A stretch of 35,727 nucleotides of DNA from an uncultured Rikenella sp. (GCF_910579375.1 NZ_CAJTUJ010000009.1:1-35727), one strand, 5' to 3'. Shown: positions 1 to 8,283, numbered from the stretch's first letter. The notes: generated from the sequence alone by a model not told the origin. Made by a program: numbers and translations.

Positions 1-339
1 ACCGACAGGAGGAGACTGCCCTCGGGCCGGGCAGGCCCCGCGTGCCCGCGGTGGGCAAATGGCCGCCTCAGCCCAACTCTTCGTTCGCGCGCCTGCGCGA
101 TTCATCCATATTCGGCTAACCGCCGAAATAGTTGAATCGCTCCTTTAGGCGGCGGCACGCGAGCAACTGAAAAGTAATAACGGCCGCGCGCCATGACGCG
201 AACGCGTCGGCCAAGCGGGCCACACTGAGTAAGGCAGAGAGAGCCCTAACAATACACCCTATGGGGCATGGACGGAAAATGCTGACGCATTTCTACTGCC
301 AGCTTCTACCCCCGTCTTTGTTCGCGCCCCTCCACCCAG
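1..339 (+). repeat. Right-hand part of structured intergenic repeat (copy A)
   Basis: Non-coding GC-rich sequence that matches the tail at 4551-4790. The shared part runs from about 88 to 335 and includes the segment with TCCTTTAGGC, the GACGCG-aa-CGCGTC palindrome near 193-206 and a GGAAAATGC...GCATTTC inverted repeat near 274-295. A nested hairpin is visible: GCGATTCA (97-104) pairs with TGAATCGC (133-140), enclosing TTCGGC (111-116) with GCCGAA (122-127). The inner stem is TTTGGC/GCCAAA in the copy at 4576-4591, a compensatory change. The repeat ends right at the stop codon of the WG-repeat gene. The left end lies outside the window. Confidence 0.75.
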
Positions 340-1218
340 CTATTTCCGCAACTGAATCCGTTCCAAACCTCCCGATTGCGCCTCCAGACGCCGTACCTGA
401 GCCGTTCCATCCTCCTCCGCCGACCATGCTTCGGCATACGCCAGCCCTGCTCCCACCAACTCGCCACACTCATCTACATAACCATACCGCCCCTCGCGCC
501 ACACCACCGCAAAACCATGATCGAACTCCCCCATCCCCTCATATTCCAACGGCACAACCACCCGCCCCGTACGATCCAGACACCCGTGCCACCCTCCCCG
601 ATCGACATAGGCATACCGAGAACCATCCCACGATAAATCGTCATACACCGCCTTGATCACCACCTCCCCCTCCCGGTCGATCAGTCCCATCCTCATCCCC
701 TCGCCCACCGCCGCCCGCACCGCGACCGGAGCACGCCCCTCGCTGAAATCGTCCGCCCACAGATAGCGAGCCTCTACCACCGTGCTCCCCTCCTCGTCCA
801 GAAAGCCGAACCGACCGTTCCGCACCACCAGCCGCCGCCCCTCGCACAACCGCCCCTCCGTAAGTTCATCGCACGCAACCGGACAATCCGCCGGATCCGA
901 GACCGGACGCCACGCCATCGGATAATAAGTCCCCGTTCCGTCATGCCGAAAAACATAAATCTCATCCTCCAGCAACTCGCCGTACCGCCCCGCTCCGGCA
1001 TACCCCGCCGTCGTCGTAAAACAAGTCAATTCAACCGGTCGCCCCTCCCGCACGACCCGAAAAGTCACCCGACCCGTCCCCACCGTGTAATCCGGTTCGC
1101 CCGCCCGATCCGTCACCGCCGCAATCCCCGCCAGCGTAGCGAAACGGCCCGTCGGATTGGCCACCGCTTCGAGGTAGTCGGTCGTCGAAGGAAATAGGAA
1201 TTTCTCTTTGTCGTTCAT
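340..1218 (-). CDS. WG-repeat protein
   Basis: A 292-residue protein with at least four WG-type beta repeats in its second half, recognisable by the spaced pattern G-[RM]-x-G-[FLY]-[LIV]-D-x-x-G followed by V-x-x-x-Y (for example GRFGFLDEEG, MGLIDREGEVV, WHGCLDRTGRVV, RYGYVDECG). WG repeats are a protein-interaction fold without catalytic activity; the specific role is unknown. No signal peptide or membrane segment is seen, so it is likely cytoplasmic. Its ATG overlaps the stop of the upstream VWA gene by 4 bases (ATGA), so the two are translationally coupled and probably act together. The N-terminal ~120 residues match no family I recognise. Confidence 0.85.
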   Translation of the reverse strand: MNDKEKFLFPSTTDYLEAVANPTGRFATLAGIAAVTDRAGEPDYTVGTGRVTFRVVREGRPVELTCFTTTAGYAGAGRYGELLEDEIYVFRHDGTGTYYPMAWRPVSDPADCPVACDELTEGRLCEGRRLVVRNGRFGFLDEEGSTVVEARYLWADDFSEGRAPVAVRAAVGEGMRMGLIDREGEVVIKAVYDDLSWDGSRYAYVDRGGWHGCLDRTGRVVVPLEYEGMGEFDHGFAVVWREGRYGYVDECGELVGAGLAYAEAWSAEEDGTAQVRRLEAQSGGLERIQLRK

Positions 1219-2087
1219 ACCAACAAATCGGAAGTTGCCGTGCCGATATTCATCATCCGCACGAGGTCAGTCATATTCGCCCGATAAGCCATTCCGCGCA
1301 CCGCCATCCCCTCGCCGCCCGTCTCACGTCCCGTCAGCCACGCGATCTCGTCGCGATACAAATCCGGCATCGGGCTCGAAATATCGAAAAGCAGCCGCGC
1401 ATACCGCTCCTCAGGCAACTCCTCCGCCACAGCCGGAAAGAGTACCGGTTCCGCCTCGGCCGCCGAGATATGCACATTCATCAACAAAACCGAACCGTCC
1501 ATCGTCCCCAGCGAACGCAGCCGTTCGGCCGCTGCCGCCACCTCGCGCGCCGTACCGTCGGTCGCCTCGCCGTCGGTGATGTGGATGACCGTGGGCGGAT
1601 AACAAGGCCTCCCTTTGTGCCTGTCACACCACTGTTTCAGCAACTTATAGACCACTCCGAAAGCCGCGACCATCGGCGTATTCCACTCCGAAGCCGGTTG
1701 CACCCACACCCGTTCGCGCACCACGGTAGCCACCTGTCGTCCATCGGGCAACGTCCGGAGCCGCTGCACATCGCGCGTAGCGACCGGATTGTCGGCCAGC
1801 TCTTCGGGCCGCAAAAAGTATCGTTCGCCCACCGTCGGAAGCAGCGACCGCACCTCCGACCCGGAATACCCCATCACCGCCAGATCGTAATAAGGCTGAT
1901 ATCCGCCGTCGCGACGCGTGCGGGCAATCAGCTCCGCCAGCAGCGCGTTGATAGCCGTCGCCACCGCTTCGGCTTTGGTCACCGTCCGACCGTTCCATCG
2001 GGTAGGTTCGGACATCGAGCCGGACTGATCGACCAGCAGCACGACAGCCGTGGGACACTCTTGCGTAATGCGAGCCAAATAACTCAT
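1215..2087 (-). CDS. VWA-domain protein
   Basis: A 290-residue protein starting MSYLARITQE. The von Willebrand factor A fold is indicated by a hydrophobic strand (AVVLLVD) running into the MIDAS metal motif D-Q-S-G-S at residues 20-24, and by a later strand VIHITDGEATDG. It has no signal peptide, so it is probably a cytoplasmic VWA protein, a class that often regulates or scaffolds partner proteins. A longer reading from 2162 was rejected because the -7 promoter box at 2120-2127 lies inside it. It is followed by a WG-repeat gene with a 4-base overlap. Partner and function are unknown. Confidence 0.85.
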   Translation of the reverse strand: MSYLARITQECPTAVVLLVDQSGSMSEPTRWNGRTVTKAEAVATAINALLAELIARTRRDGGYQPYYDLAVMGYSGSEVRSLLPTVGERYFLRPEELADNPVATRDVQRLRTLPDGRQVATVVRERVWVQPASEWNTPMVAAFGVVYKLLKQWCDRHKGRPCYPPTVIHITDGEATDGTAREVAAAAERLRSLGTMDGSVLLMNVHISAAEAEPVLFPAVAEELPEERYARLLFDISSPMPDLYRDEIAWLTGRETGGEGMAVRGMAYRANMTDLVRMMNIGTATSDLLV

Positions 2088-2119
2088 CGAACAAAAAAAT
2101 AAGAGACGAATGGTTCCGA

Positions 2120-2127
2120 CAAATATA
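2120..2127 (-). promoter_or_regulatory. -7 promoter box for the VWA/WG operon
   Basis: On the minus strand this reads TATATTTG, a perfect match to the Bacteroidetes -7 consensus TAnnTTTG. It sits about 33 bases before the ATG at 2087 and fixes the downstream start. No clear -33 TTTG at the usual 19-base spacing. Confidence 0.6.
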
Positions 2128-2211
2128 CTCTTTTTTGTCGGCAACCATCGCCTCTCAACCACGTAAAATCGATTGATTAAATGAAGATTAGAGACTCATC
2201 CAATCGTCAAA

Positions 2212-3354
2212 TTAATGACTTTTATCATTGAAAATATTTTGTTTCATCACCGAAATTCGCCCACTCGCCTCCGCAATTCTCGCCCGCGAGATACGCCCTT
2301 CGCAGACTGCCTGAAAAATCAGTTCAATGGTCCGAGCGGTCAAATCCGGTTCGAAAACCGGGCCGTTATTTCCGACAATTATCATATCCACCCCCGCATT
2401 GACCGCCCGTTCGACCGCCCCGCCCAAGGTATAATGTTCCGTAATCGCCCCCATATTCAGGTCGTCGGTAATCACCAAACCGCGATACCCCAGCTCGCCG
2501 CGCAACACGTCGGTCACCCACCGCCGCGACAACGAAGCCGGCAGCGTATCCACCCCGCGATGCACCAAATGGCCGACCATCACGAAATCGGCATAACCAT
2601 CTTCGCCGATCAACGCACGATAAGGGGCCAACTCCCGCTCACGTTCCCACGTCCGCGTGATATCGACAAGCCCCAGATGGCTGTCGGCGCGCGAACTACC
2701 GTGCCCCGGAAAGTGTTTGAGGGATGTCCGCACCCCCTGCCTGTGCAAAGCATCGATCCAGATCCGCGCATGGGCGACCACCTTCTCCGGATCGGCCGAG
2801 AAGCTCCGCTCCACAGCTCCGACAATCGGACAAGCCGGATTGACATTCACATCCACGCAAGGGGCGAAATCGACATTAATCCCCGCCTGCCGACAGCTTT
2901 CGGCCGTCCGCTCCGCCCACAGCCAGGTTGTATCCGGCCGATCGACCCGCCCCTGATAAGCCGCCGAAACGCTCTTCGGAAAACCGTATGCCTGTTTCAA
3001 ACGGTTCACCCGTCCGCCCTCCTGGTCGATCGCGATGAAAAGTTCGGGATGCCCCGCCTCGGCCGCCAGCCGTTGCAGGTCGGCGCTCAGCTGCTGCAAC
3101 TGTTCCGGCGAACGCACGTTGCGCCGATTGACAGCCGACGGCACGTCGCGGTCGAAATAGATCACACCGCCGATCCCCAGCCGCTGCACGGCATCAGCCA
3201 CCTTATCGGTGACGGTAAATCCGCGAAAACCGGCGATAATCATTTGGCCGATCTGCCGCCTCAGGAGGCTGTCTTCCGCCTGCCGGGCCCGAGCTTCGCC
3301 CAATCCGAAAAGCGAGAGCAAAGCACTAAAAAATAGAGCAATCGAGGTTCTCAT
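2212..3354 (-). CDS. Glycoside hydrolase family 3, beta-N-acetylhexosaminidase-like
   Basis: A 380-residue enzyme with an N-terminal signal peptide (hydrophobic core about residues 5-18, then a likely cut near ARA at 21-23). Family 3 NagZ-type motifs are complete: IDQEGGRV (109-116), KHFPGHG (213-219) followed by DSH (224-226), which carries the His-Asp general acid pair of NagZ enzymes, and VITDDLNMG (294-302), which carries the nucleophilic Asp. It likely removes beta-linked N-acetylglucosamine from peptidoglycan fragments or glycans outside the cytoplasm. No C-terminal beta-lactamase domain, unlike longer Bacteroidetes paralogues. Its ATG overlaps the end of the alaX-like gene by 4 bases. 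Confidence 0.9.
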   Translation of the reverse strand: MRTSIALFFSALLSLFGLGEARARQAEDSLLRRQIGQMIIAGFRGFTVTDKVADAVQRLGIGGVIYFDRDVPSAVNRRNVRSPEQLQQLSADLQRLAAEAGHPELFIAIDQEGGRVNRLKQAYGFPKSVSAAYQGRVDRPDTTWLWAERTAESCRQAGINVDFAPCVDVNVNPACPIVGAVERSFSADPEKVVAHARIWIDALHRQGVRTSLKHFPGHGSSRADSHLGLVDITRTWERERELAPYRALIGEDGYADFVMVGHLVHRGVDTLPASLSRRWVTDVLRGELGYRGLVITDDLNMGAITEHYTLGGAVERAVNAGVDMIIVGNNGPVFEPDLTARTIELIFQAVCEGRISRARIAEASGRISVMKQNIFNDKSH

Positions 3355-3818
3355 GCCGACGGTTCGAGTTTGAATCGGATCCGGAGCCGCCCGCTCTCCG
3401 GATCATAATCGGTGGAAATAATGCGCAACGAACTGATTTCAGCCGTATTAGCCACGTGTTCACCGATGCAGAGGCAGCGGTCGTAATCTCCGACCTGGAC
3501 GACACGCAGTTCGGCTACCTCAGCGGCTTCGACAGGCAGATGCGACAAGTCGAACTCGGCCGCAGCCGCAGCACGAGAGACCGTCTCGAATGTCACCTCC
3601 AGACGCTTGGCAATCTGCTCGTTGACAGCCTGTTCAACAGCATCAGTCTCCTCCGATGTGAGATTCCGCCCGACGTTCCGGAAATCGAAATCGACTTTCG
3701 ATTTTTTCCGTTCCAGATGGGTGGTGACGGGTCGCCCGCACCCGAACATCCGCCCGATGCTACCGCTCAGGAGGTGCTCGGCGGTGTGCATCTCGCGGGG
3801 ATATACTTTTTCGCTCAT
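3351..3818 (-). CDS. AlaX-type alanyl-tRNA editing domain protein
   Basis: A 155-residue protein matching the second additional domain (editing domain) of alanyl/threonyl-tRNA synthetases. The zinc-binding motifs are present: HTAEH (His11, His15) and C-x-x-x-H (Cys117, His121 in LCIGEH). Stand-alone versions hydrolyse mischarged tRNA such as Ser-tRNA(Ala) in the cytoplasm. It overlaps the downstream GH3 gene by ATGA. The region just upstream (3819-3905) must hold its promoter; a weak TAAATTTC box is visible near 3833-3840 on the minus strand. The substrate is not decided by the sequence. Confidence 0.85.
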   Translation of the reverse strand: MSEKVYPREMHTAEHLLSGSIGRMFGCGRPVTTHLERKKSKVDFDFRNVGRNLTSEETDAVEQAVNEQIAKRLEVTFETVSRAAAAAEFDLSHLPVEAAEVAELRVVQVGDYDRCLCIGEHVANTAEISSLRIISTDYDPESGRLRIRFKLEPSA

Positions 3819-3905
3819 ACTAATTTTCGAAATTTATCGAGGGGAGAGGAGATAAGGGGATGCAATGAAGAAGAGTGCTTCAATTTTCAAGTATCGATCG
3901 GTCTC

Positions 3906-4088
3906 GCCCCGGGCTTCCGCCATCCGGGTACGGGTACACTGAACGGAATGGGCAATCACGGGGCCTGTTGGTCGTCTACCGTAAGTTTGCACTACGGTCA
4001 ATACATGGATTTCAACACCTTTTTCTTCTACACCAGTCGTGCACTCAATCGCAGTCACGGTATTCCGTTGCGTTGCCTCTCGGAATAA
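3906..4088 (+). pseudogene. Orphan C-terminal FISUMP/C-type-lectin-like cassette 1
   Basis: In the frame ending at TAA 4086-4088 the sequence reads APGFR, then L-N-G-x-G, CWSST, a variable stretch of 29 codons, and LRCLSE-stop. This is the C-terminal part of the 'Fibrobacter succinogenes major paralogous domain' (a C-type-lectin-like fold; known in surface proteins and as a DGR target). No start codon is in frame, and upstream lies the 5' side of the minus-strand alaX gene, so it is not an expressed full gene here. The variable codons mostly end in C or T. The stop-spanning hairpin seen in cassettes 2 and 3 is absent. It may be a truncated target gene or a donor cassette. Confidence 0.7.
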
Positions 4089-4790
4089 ACAGAAGCACGG
4101 CGTCTTTTAATGGCCGCCTCGGCCCAAATAACCGGCAACCTCTACCCTATTTTGTGTGACCTCGGTGGGGCGGACGCCCGGGAGGTATCGCAATTTTTGA
4201 CGCGGAGCGGTGTGTTGCGGGCCGCCCGTGGGCAGGCGGCCGGCCCGCGCGACCCAAAGGGTCGCAAAAGCCCGGACAACAGTTCAACCTAACTCACAGC
4301 CCAAAGTTCGCCCCCATGCTCAGCCCAGCGCGGCGGGAAAACCGGCTACGGTTTTCCCGCCCAAAACAGGCACGTCCCCAAGCTCGCCCCAGTTCTCCGC
4401 CCCGTGTCAGCCTCACTGCGGCTCCGCTTGCGCTCCGCCGCGTTTATCGTCGCCCGCTGGGATTTCATCCCGATTTTGCTCTCGCAAAATGAGTGAAATC
4501 CCTCTTTTACGCGGGCGGGCGACGGATTTTTGCGTGAGATCGAAATTTTTCGCGCGCCTGCACAATTCATCTATATTTGGCTCATGCCAAAATAGTTGAA
4601 TCGCTCCTTTAGGCGGGGCACGCGAGCAACAGGAAAGTAATAACGGCCGCGCGCCATGACGCGAACGCGTCGGCCAAGCGCCACACATCCCGTGGACGGG
4701 AAATGCTGCGCATTTCCACTGGCAGCCTCGGCCCAATTCCTCGCCCCGTTCTTTGTCCGCGCGCGGATTAAGAGGCCGCCTTGCCCCCTA
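4089..4790 (+). repeat. Structured repeat tail (copy B)
   Basis: About 700 bp of non-coding GC-rich sequence after cassette 1, made of serial palindromes: CGACCC-aaa-GGGTCG (4249-4263 region), GCGGGAAAACCG (4333-4344) with CGGTTTTCCCGC (4349-4360), a three-level hairpin 4448-4524 (CGTCGCCCGC/GCGGGCGACG outside, GGGATTTCA/TGAAATCCC, ATTTTGC/GCAAAAT inside), a hairpin 4565-4601, and GGAAATGC..GCATTTCC near 4700-4718. Parts recur at 1-335, in inverted orientation at 29845-30740, and at 35302-35600. Short ORFs here are by-products of base composition. 4791-4825 is a plain spacer before the rseP stop. Confidence 0.8.
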
Positions 4791-4825
4791 ATCATTAAAG
4801 ACGAACCCGTCCCCTCAAAAAGCGA

Positions 4826-6151
4826 CTACTTAAATATCAGTTTGAGAATATCATTACCATTGGCCAGAATAATGATGCCGAAGACGATGATCATCCCCAC
4901 CACCTGCGCCCGCTCCATAAACTTATCGCTCGGCGCACGGCCCGTAATCATCTCGTACAGGATGAAAACCATATGCCCCCCGTCCAGCATCGGAATCGGC
5001 AGGATATTCAACACCGCCAGCATAATCGAGATCAGAGCCGTAATCTGCCAGAACGACGCCCAGTCCCAATAGCCCGGAAAGATATTCCCCATCGCGATAA
5101 TCCCCCCTACCGACTTATATGCCTCCGTATCCGGCGAAGCGATGAGTTTCAACTGTTTGAGATAGCTTCCGATCGAAGTGAACGCCCGTCCCGTCCCGAC
5201 CGGTATCGACTCCCAGAACGAGTACCGCCGCGTGCTCACCGTATAGACATCCGTCACCGAAACCGCTCCCAGCCCCACACCGATCTGTCCCGCATCGCTG
5301 ACCGGCACCGCCGCCGTCATCCGTTCGCCGCCGCGCACGAACGCCACCTGGAGCGTATCCCCCTTGTGCTGCATAAACGTGTCGCGGAACTGGTCGAACC
5401 ACCGCATCGGCACCCCGTCGACCGCCACCAGCGAGTCTCCCGCCGCCAGCCCCGCCGCCTCAGCCCCGCTGCCCGTCGCCACGCGCCCCACCACGAACGG
5501 CGACCGCAACATAATGAACTCCTTGTCCTTGAGCATCGCCTTAATGTGCTTCGGATCGATCACCACCTGCACCGGCTCGCCATCGCGTTCGACAGTCACC
5601 TCGCGCGCCTCGTCCAGCAGAATCATCGCCGGCACCTGCATGTAGTTGTCCACATATTCTCCCCCCACCGAAAGAATCTTGTCTCCGTTGCGGAACCCCA
5701 CCTCCTGGGCCACCTCGCTGAAGGCGAAACCGTCGGTCACATCTTTCGTCTTGATATAAGAATCCCCCCAGGCATACGTAATCCCGATATAGATCCCGAT
5801 CGCCAGCACGATATTCATCAGCACCCCGCCCACGATAATCAGCAGCCGCTGCCACGCCGGTTTCGACCGATATTCCCACGGTTGAGGTTCGCTTTTGAGC
5901 TGGTCGGTGTCCATCGACTCGTCCACCATCCCCGCAATTTTGCAATAGCCCCCGAACGGCACCCATCCCATTCCGTACTCCGTCTCGCCTATGCGGAACT
6001 TGAAAATCGAGAACCACGGATTGAAAAAGAGATAGAATTTATCGACCCGTGCGTGAAAAATCTTGGCAAAAAGAAAGTGACCGAACTCGTGCACCAACAC
6101 CAACAGCGAAAAGCAGACGATCACCTGACATACCTTGATGAAAACCTCCAT
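4826..6151 (-). CDS. RseP-family intramembrane zinc metalloprotease (M50)
   Basis: A 441-residue polytopic inner-membrane protease of the site-2 protease family, which cuts membrane-bound anti-sigma factors or residual signal peptides. The zinc motif HEFGH is at residues 21-25 in the first membrane segment, and the third ligand motif LDGGH lies at about 389-393 in a later segment. Between them is at least one PDZ region (about residues 205-290, with SGAEAAGLAAGDSLVAVDG), and an earlier divergent one. The membrane loop GWVPFGGYCKIAGM is typical. The length fits the family. It is last in a minus-strand run M23-like, dxr, rseP, 24 bases after dxr. Confidence 0.95.
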   Translation of the reverse strand: MEVFIKVCQVIVCFSLLVLVHEFGHFLFAKIFHARVDKFYLFFNPWFSIFKFRIGETEYGMGWVPFGGYCKIAGMVDESMDTDQLKSEPQPWEYRSKPAWQRLLIIVGGVLMNIVLAIGIYIGITYAWGDSYIKTKDVTDGFAFSEVAQEVGFRNGDKILSVGGEYVDNYMQVPAMILLDEAREVTVERDGEPVQVVIDPKHIKAMLKDKEFIMLRSPFVVGRVATGSGAEAAGLAAGDSLVAVDGVPMRWFDQFRDTFMQHKGDTLQVAFVRGGERMTAAVPVSDAGQIGVGLGAVSVTDVYTVSTRRYSFWESIPVGTGRAFTSIGSYLKQLKLIASPDTEAYKSVGGIIAMGNIFPGYWDWASFWQITALISIMLAVLNILPIPMLDGGHMVFILYEMITGRAPSDKFMERAQVVGMIIVFGIIILANGNDILKLIFK

Positions 6152-6175
6152 GCGTATAGAACCTTATTTTTTCGA

Positions 6176-7411
6176 TTATCCTTTTATGACAAATTCCGGC
6201 AGCAACTCCCGCCGGACATAATCCCTCACCCGGGCATCGCACGCCTCGTAACTTTCCAACGTCCGCACAGGCCCCTCCGGACATAAGCCCCCGCCCGAAA
6301 CCGATGCCTCCAGCGCCCGCCGAACCACCTTATATATATCCGGAAACCGGATCCTTCCCTCCAGAAACTCCGCCACCGCCATCTCGTTGGCCGCATTCAT
6401 CACACACCCTCCCCCCTCGCCGTACCGTCCCTCCAACACCTCGTAAGCCAACCCCAAAGCCGGATATTTCTCCCCGTCCGGCGCATCGAAAGTCAGCCCG
6501 CCGCACAACGCCGGTTCGAAAGCCACCGCCCCTTCCACAGACAACCGATACGGAAAAGTCAACGCATACTGGATCGGCAGCCGCATATCCGGCACCCCCA
6601 GCTGCGCCTTGAAAGCCCCGTCGTCGAACTCGACGAACGAATGCACCACCGACTGCGGATGAACCACCACGTCGATCCGATCCCCCGGCAGGTCGAACAG
6701 CCACCGCGCCTCGATCACCTCGAACCCCTTGTTCATCATCGTGGCACAATCCACCGTAATTTTGCGCCCCATCTCCCAGCACGGATGCTTCAGAGCATCC
6801 GCCGCCGTCATCCGGGACAATTCCGACAACGGAGTATCCCGAAACGCCCCGCCCGACGCAGTCAGCACCAGCCGCTTCACTGACTGTGCCGCCTCACCCA
6901 CCAGACATTGGAAAATGGCCGAGTGTTCCGAATCCACCGGAATAATCGGCGCCTGGCATCGCCTCGCCTCCTCCATCACCAATCCGCCCGCCACCACCAG
7001 AGTCTCCTTATTGGCCAGCGCGATCTTCTTCCCCGCCCGAATCGCCGCCAGCGTCGGCGCCAGCCCCGCAAATCCCACCATCGCCGAGACCACCGTATCC
7101 ACCCCCGACGACACCACCGAAGCCGCTGCCGCCTCCGCCCCCGCATAGACCTTGATCGGCAAGTGTGCCAAAGCGGCCGAGAGCGGCTCATAATACCGTT
7201 CGTCGGCAATCACCACGGCATCGGGTTCGAACTCCTCCGCCTGCCGGGCCAGCAGCTCCCAATTCCGATGGGCAGCCAGCATCTCGACCTCGAAGAGCTC
7301 CGGCCAGGCCCGCACCACCTCCAGCGTCTGCGTCCCGATCGAGCCGGTCGACCCGAGCACCACCAGCCGCTGACGCCGCGTCTCTTTCCTGTTATCCTCC
7401 ACGGCTGCCAC
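6176..7411 (-). CDS. 1-deoxy-D-xylulose 5-phosphate reductoisomerase
   Basis: A 411-residue enzyme of the MEP isoprenoid pathway that turns DXP into MEP with NADPH in the cytoplasm. Visible motifs are the NADPH-binding GSTGSIGTQTL (20-30), ALANKETLV, VDSEHSAIFQ, the catalytic-loop region SGGAFRD, and MMNKGFEVIEA. The start is GTG at 7411, placed directly after the TAA of the upstream M23-like gene (no gap), so expression is probably by translational coupling. No better ATG occurs before the nucleotide-binding motif. dxr next to rseP is a frequent pairing in Bacteroidetes. Confidence 0.96.
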   Translation of the reverse strand: MAAVEDNRKETRRQRLVVLGSTGSIGTQTLEVVRAWPELFEVEMLAAHRNWELLARQAEEFEPDAVVIADERYYEPLSAALAHLPIKVYAGAEAAAASVVSSGVDTVVSAMVGFAGLAPTLAAIRAGKKIALANKETLVVAGGLVMEEARRCQAPIIPVDSEHSAIFQCLVGEAAQSVKRLVLTASGGAFRDTPLSELSRMTAADALKHPCWEMGRKITVDCATMMNKGFEVIEARWLFDLPGDRIDVVVHPQSVVHSFVEFDDGAFKAQLGVPDMRLPIQYALTFPYRLSVEGAVAFEPALCGGLTFDAPDGEKYPALGLAYEVLEGRYGEGGGCVMNAANEMAVAEFLEGRIRFPDIYKVVRRALEASVSGGGLCPEGPVRTLESYEACDARVRDYVRRELLPEFVIKG

Positions 7412-8263
7412 TTAAAATGCGATATAGTTTTCCGGATCCACCGGCGTTCCGTTGTACCACAGCTCGAAAGTCAGGTGCGGAATCTTGTTGTCGATCAGCC
7501 GGTCGGTCACCGCCACCGGCTCGCCCGCCCGGATATGCTCGCCGGTGGATTTCATCGCCTTAGCGACCTGTTTATAGACCGAGACCATATTCCCCCCGTG
7601 CTGCACCACGACGATATTCCCCGTCTCCGGATTCCAGGCATCGAGAATCACCGCTCCGTCCAACACCGCCAGCACGACCTGATTGGGCGCCGGAGCGATC
7701 TCCACGCCGAACATCCCGTTCTTGGGCGAGAACGACCTGGTAATCACCCCCTTGACCGGAGGCAGCATCTCGAACGTCACCTCCGACCGGGATCGATTCT
7801 CGCCGCTCTCGCGCAGGCGATAAGACGACCCCTCGTCGGTCATCTCCGCGCGCAACACCGAGTCGAGCCCGATGCGCGCCGAAACCGTCCCCTTCACCCC
7901 CTGTCGCCGCAACGTGTCGCCCGCATCGAGCGACAAGACCTGCCCGTCCAGAATCTTGGCCAGTCGCCCGTGGTAGTTCTCCCACCGCCCCACCTCGGCG
8001 GAGAGAGAGTCGAGTTTCATGATGTTAGCGATCAGCGCCTCGCGCGATTTGCTCCCGGGATAACCCGGAATCAGGTCGAGCACCGGCGTATAGGCCACGG
8101 TGGCCAGCACGGCGAAAAACAGGACGAGCAGCAGCGCCACCGCCGCGAGCACCAGACTGATGCGGCTGATGAAAACGTGCCAAATCTCGCGTCCGGTGCG
8201 GACGTTCCGCAGCGAAAGTTTGTTCCGCTCGCGCAGATAGCCGACGATATCTTTGAGTTTCAT
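7412..8263 (-). CDS. Degenerate LytM/M23 peptidase-like membrane protein
   Basis: A 283-residue protein starting MKLKDIVGYL. It has a short cytoplasmic N-terminus, one membrane segment (about 34-57), a likely coiled-coil or helical linker and a LytM fold (about 168-283: VKGVITRSFSP, GDIVVV-type strand, HLTFELWYNG). The zinc ligands of M23 enzymes are replaced: the H-x-G-x-D motif reads M184-F-G-V-E188, and HxH reads H263-L-T265. It is therefore probably not a hydrolase but a cell-wall regulatory protein, like degenerate LytM factors that activate amidases. I chose the start at 8263 because the -7 box at 8284-8291 lies inside the longer frame. First gene of the dxr-rseP run. Confidence 0.88.
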   Translation of the reverse strand: MKLKDIVGYLRERNKLSLRNVRTGREIWHVFISRISLVLAAVALLLVLFFAVLATVAYTPVLDLIPGYPGSKSREALIANIMKLDSLSAEVGRWENYHGRLAKILDGQVLSLDAGDTLRRQGVKGTVSARIGLDSVLRAEMTDEGSSYRLRESGENRSRSEVTFEMLPPVKGVITRSFSPKNGMFGVEIAPAPNQVVLAVLDGAVILDAWNPETGNIVVVQHGGNMVSVYKQVAKAMKSTGEHIRAGEPVAVTDRLIDNKIPHLTFELWYNGTPVDPENYIAF

Positions 8264-8283
8264 AGACGAGTTTAAGCGTAGTG

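Noticed and set aside
3456..4088. Long plus-strand ORF ending in LRCLSE
   Set aside because: Its first two thirds are the antisense of the alaX-like gene; only the last ~60 codons are a real domain fragment, so it is listed as a cassette, not a gene.
4333..4524. Integron attC-like sites, because stems vary while ends are fixed
   Set aside because: No integrase, no recognisable R'/R'' sites, and the cassettes lack complete ORFs; kept only as a structural parallel.
4110..4599. Short ORFs in repeat tails (also 29933-30505, 30111-30452, 35434-35676)
   Set aside because: They cross palindromes, differ between copies and lack any known motif; GC-rich sequence yields chance ORFs.
6304..8275. Long plus-strand ORFs opposite dxr and M23-like genes, also opposite rseP, miaB and GH20
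   Set aside because: They are Arg/His/Pro-rich shadows of conserved genes on the other strand.
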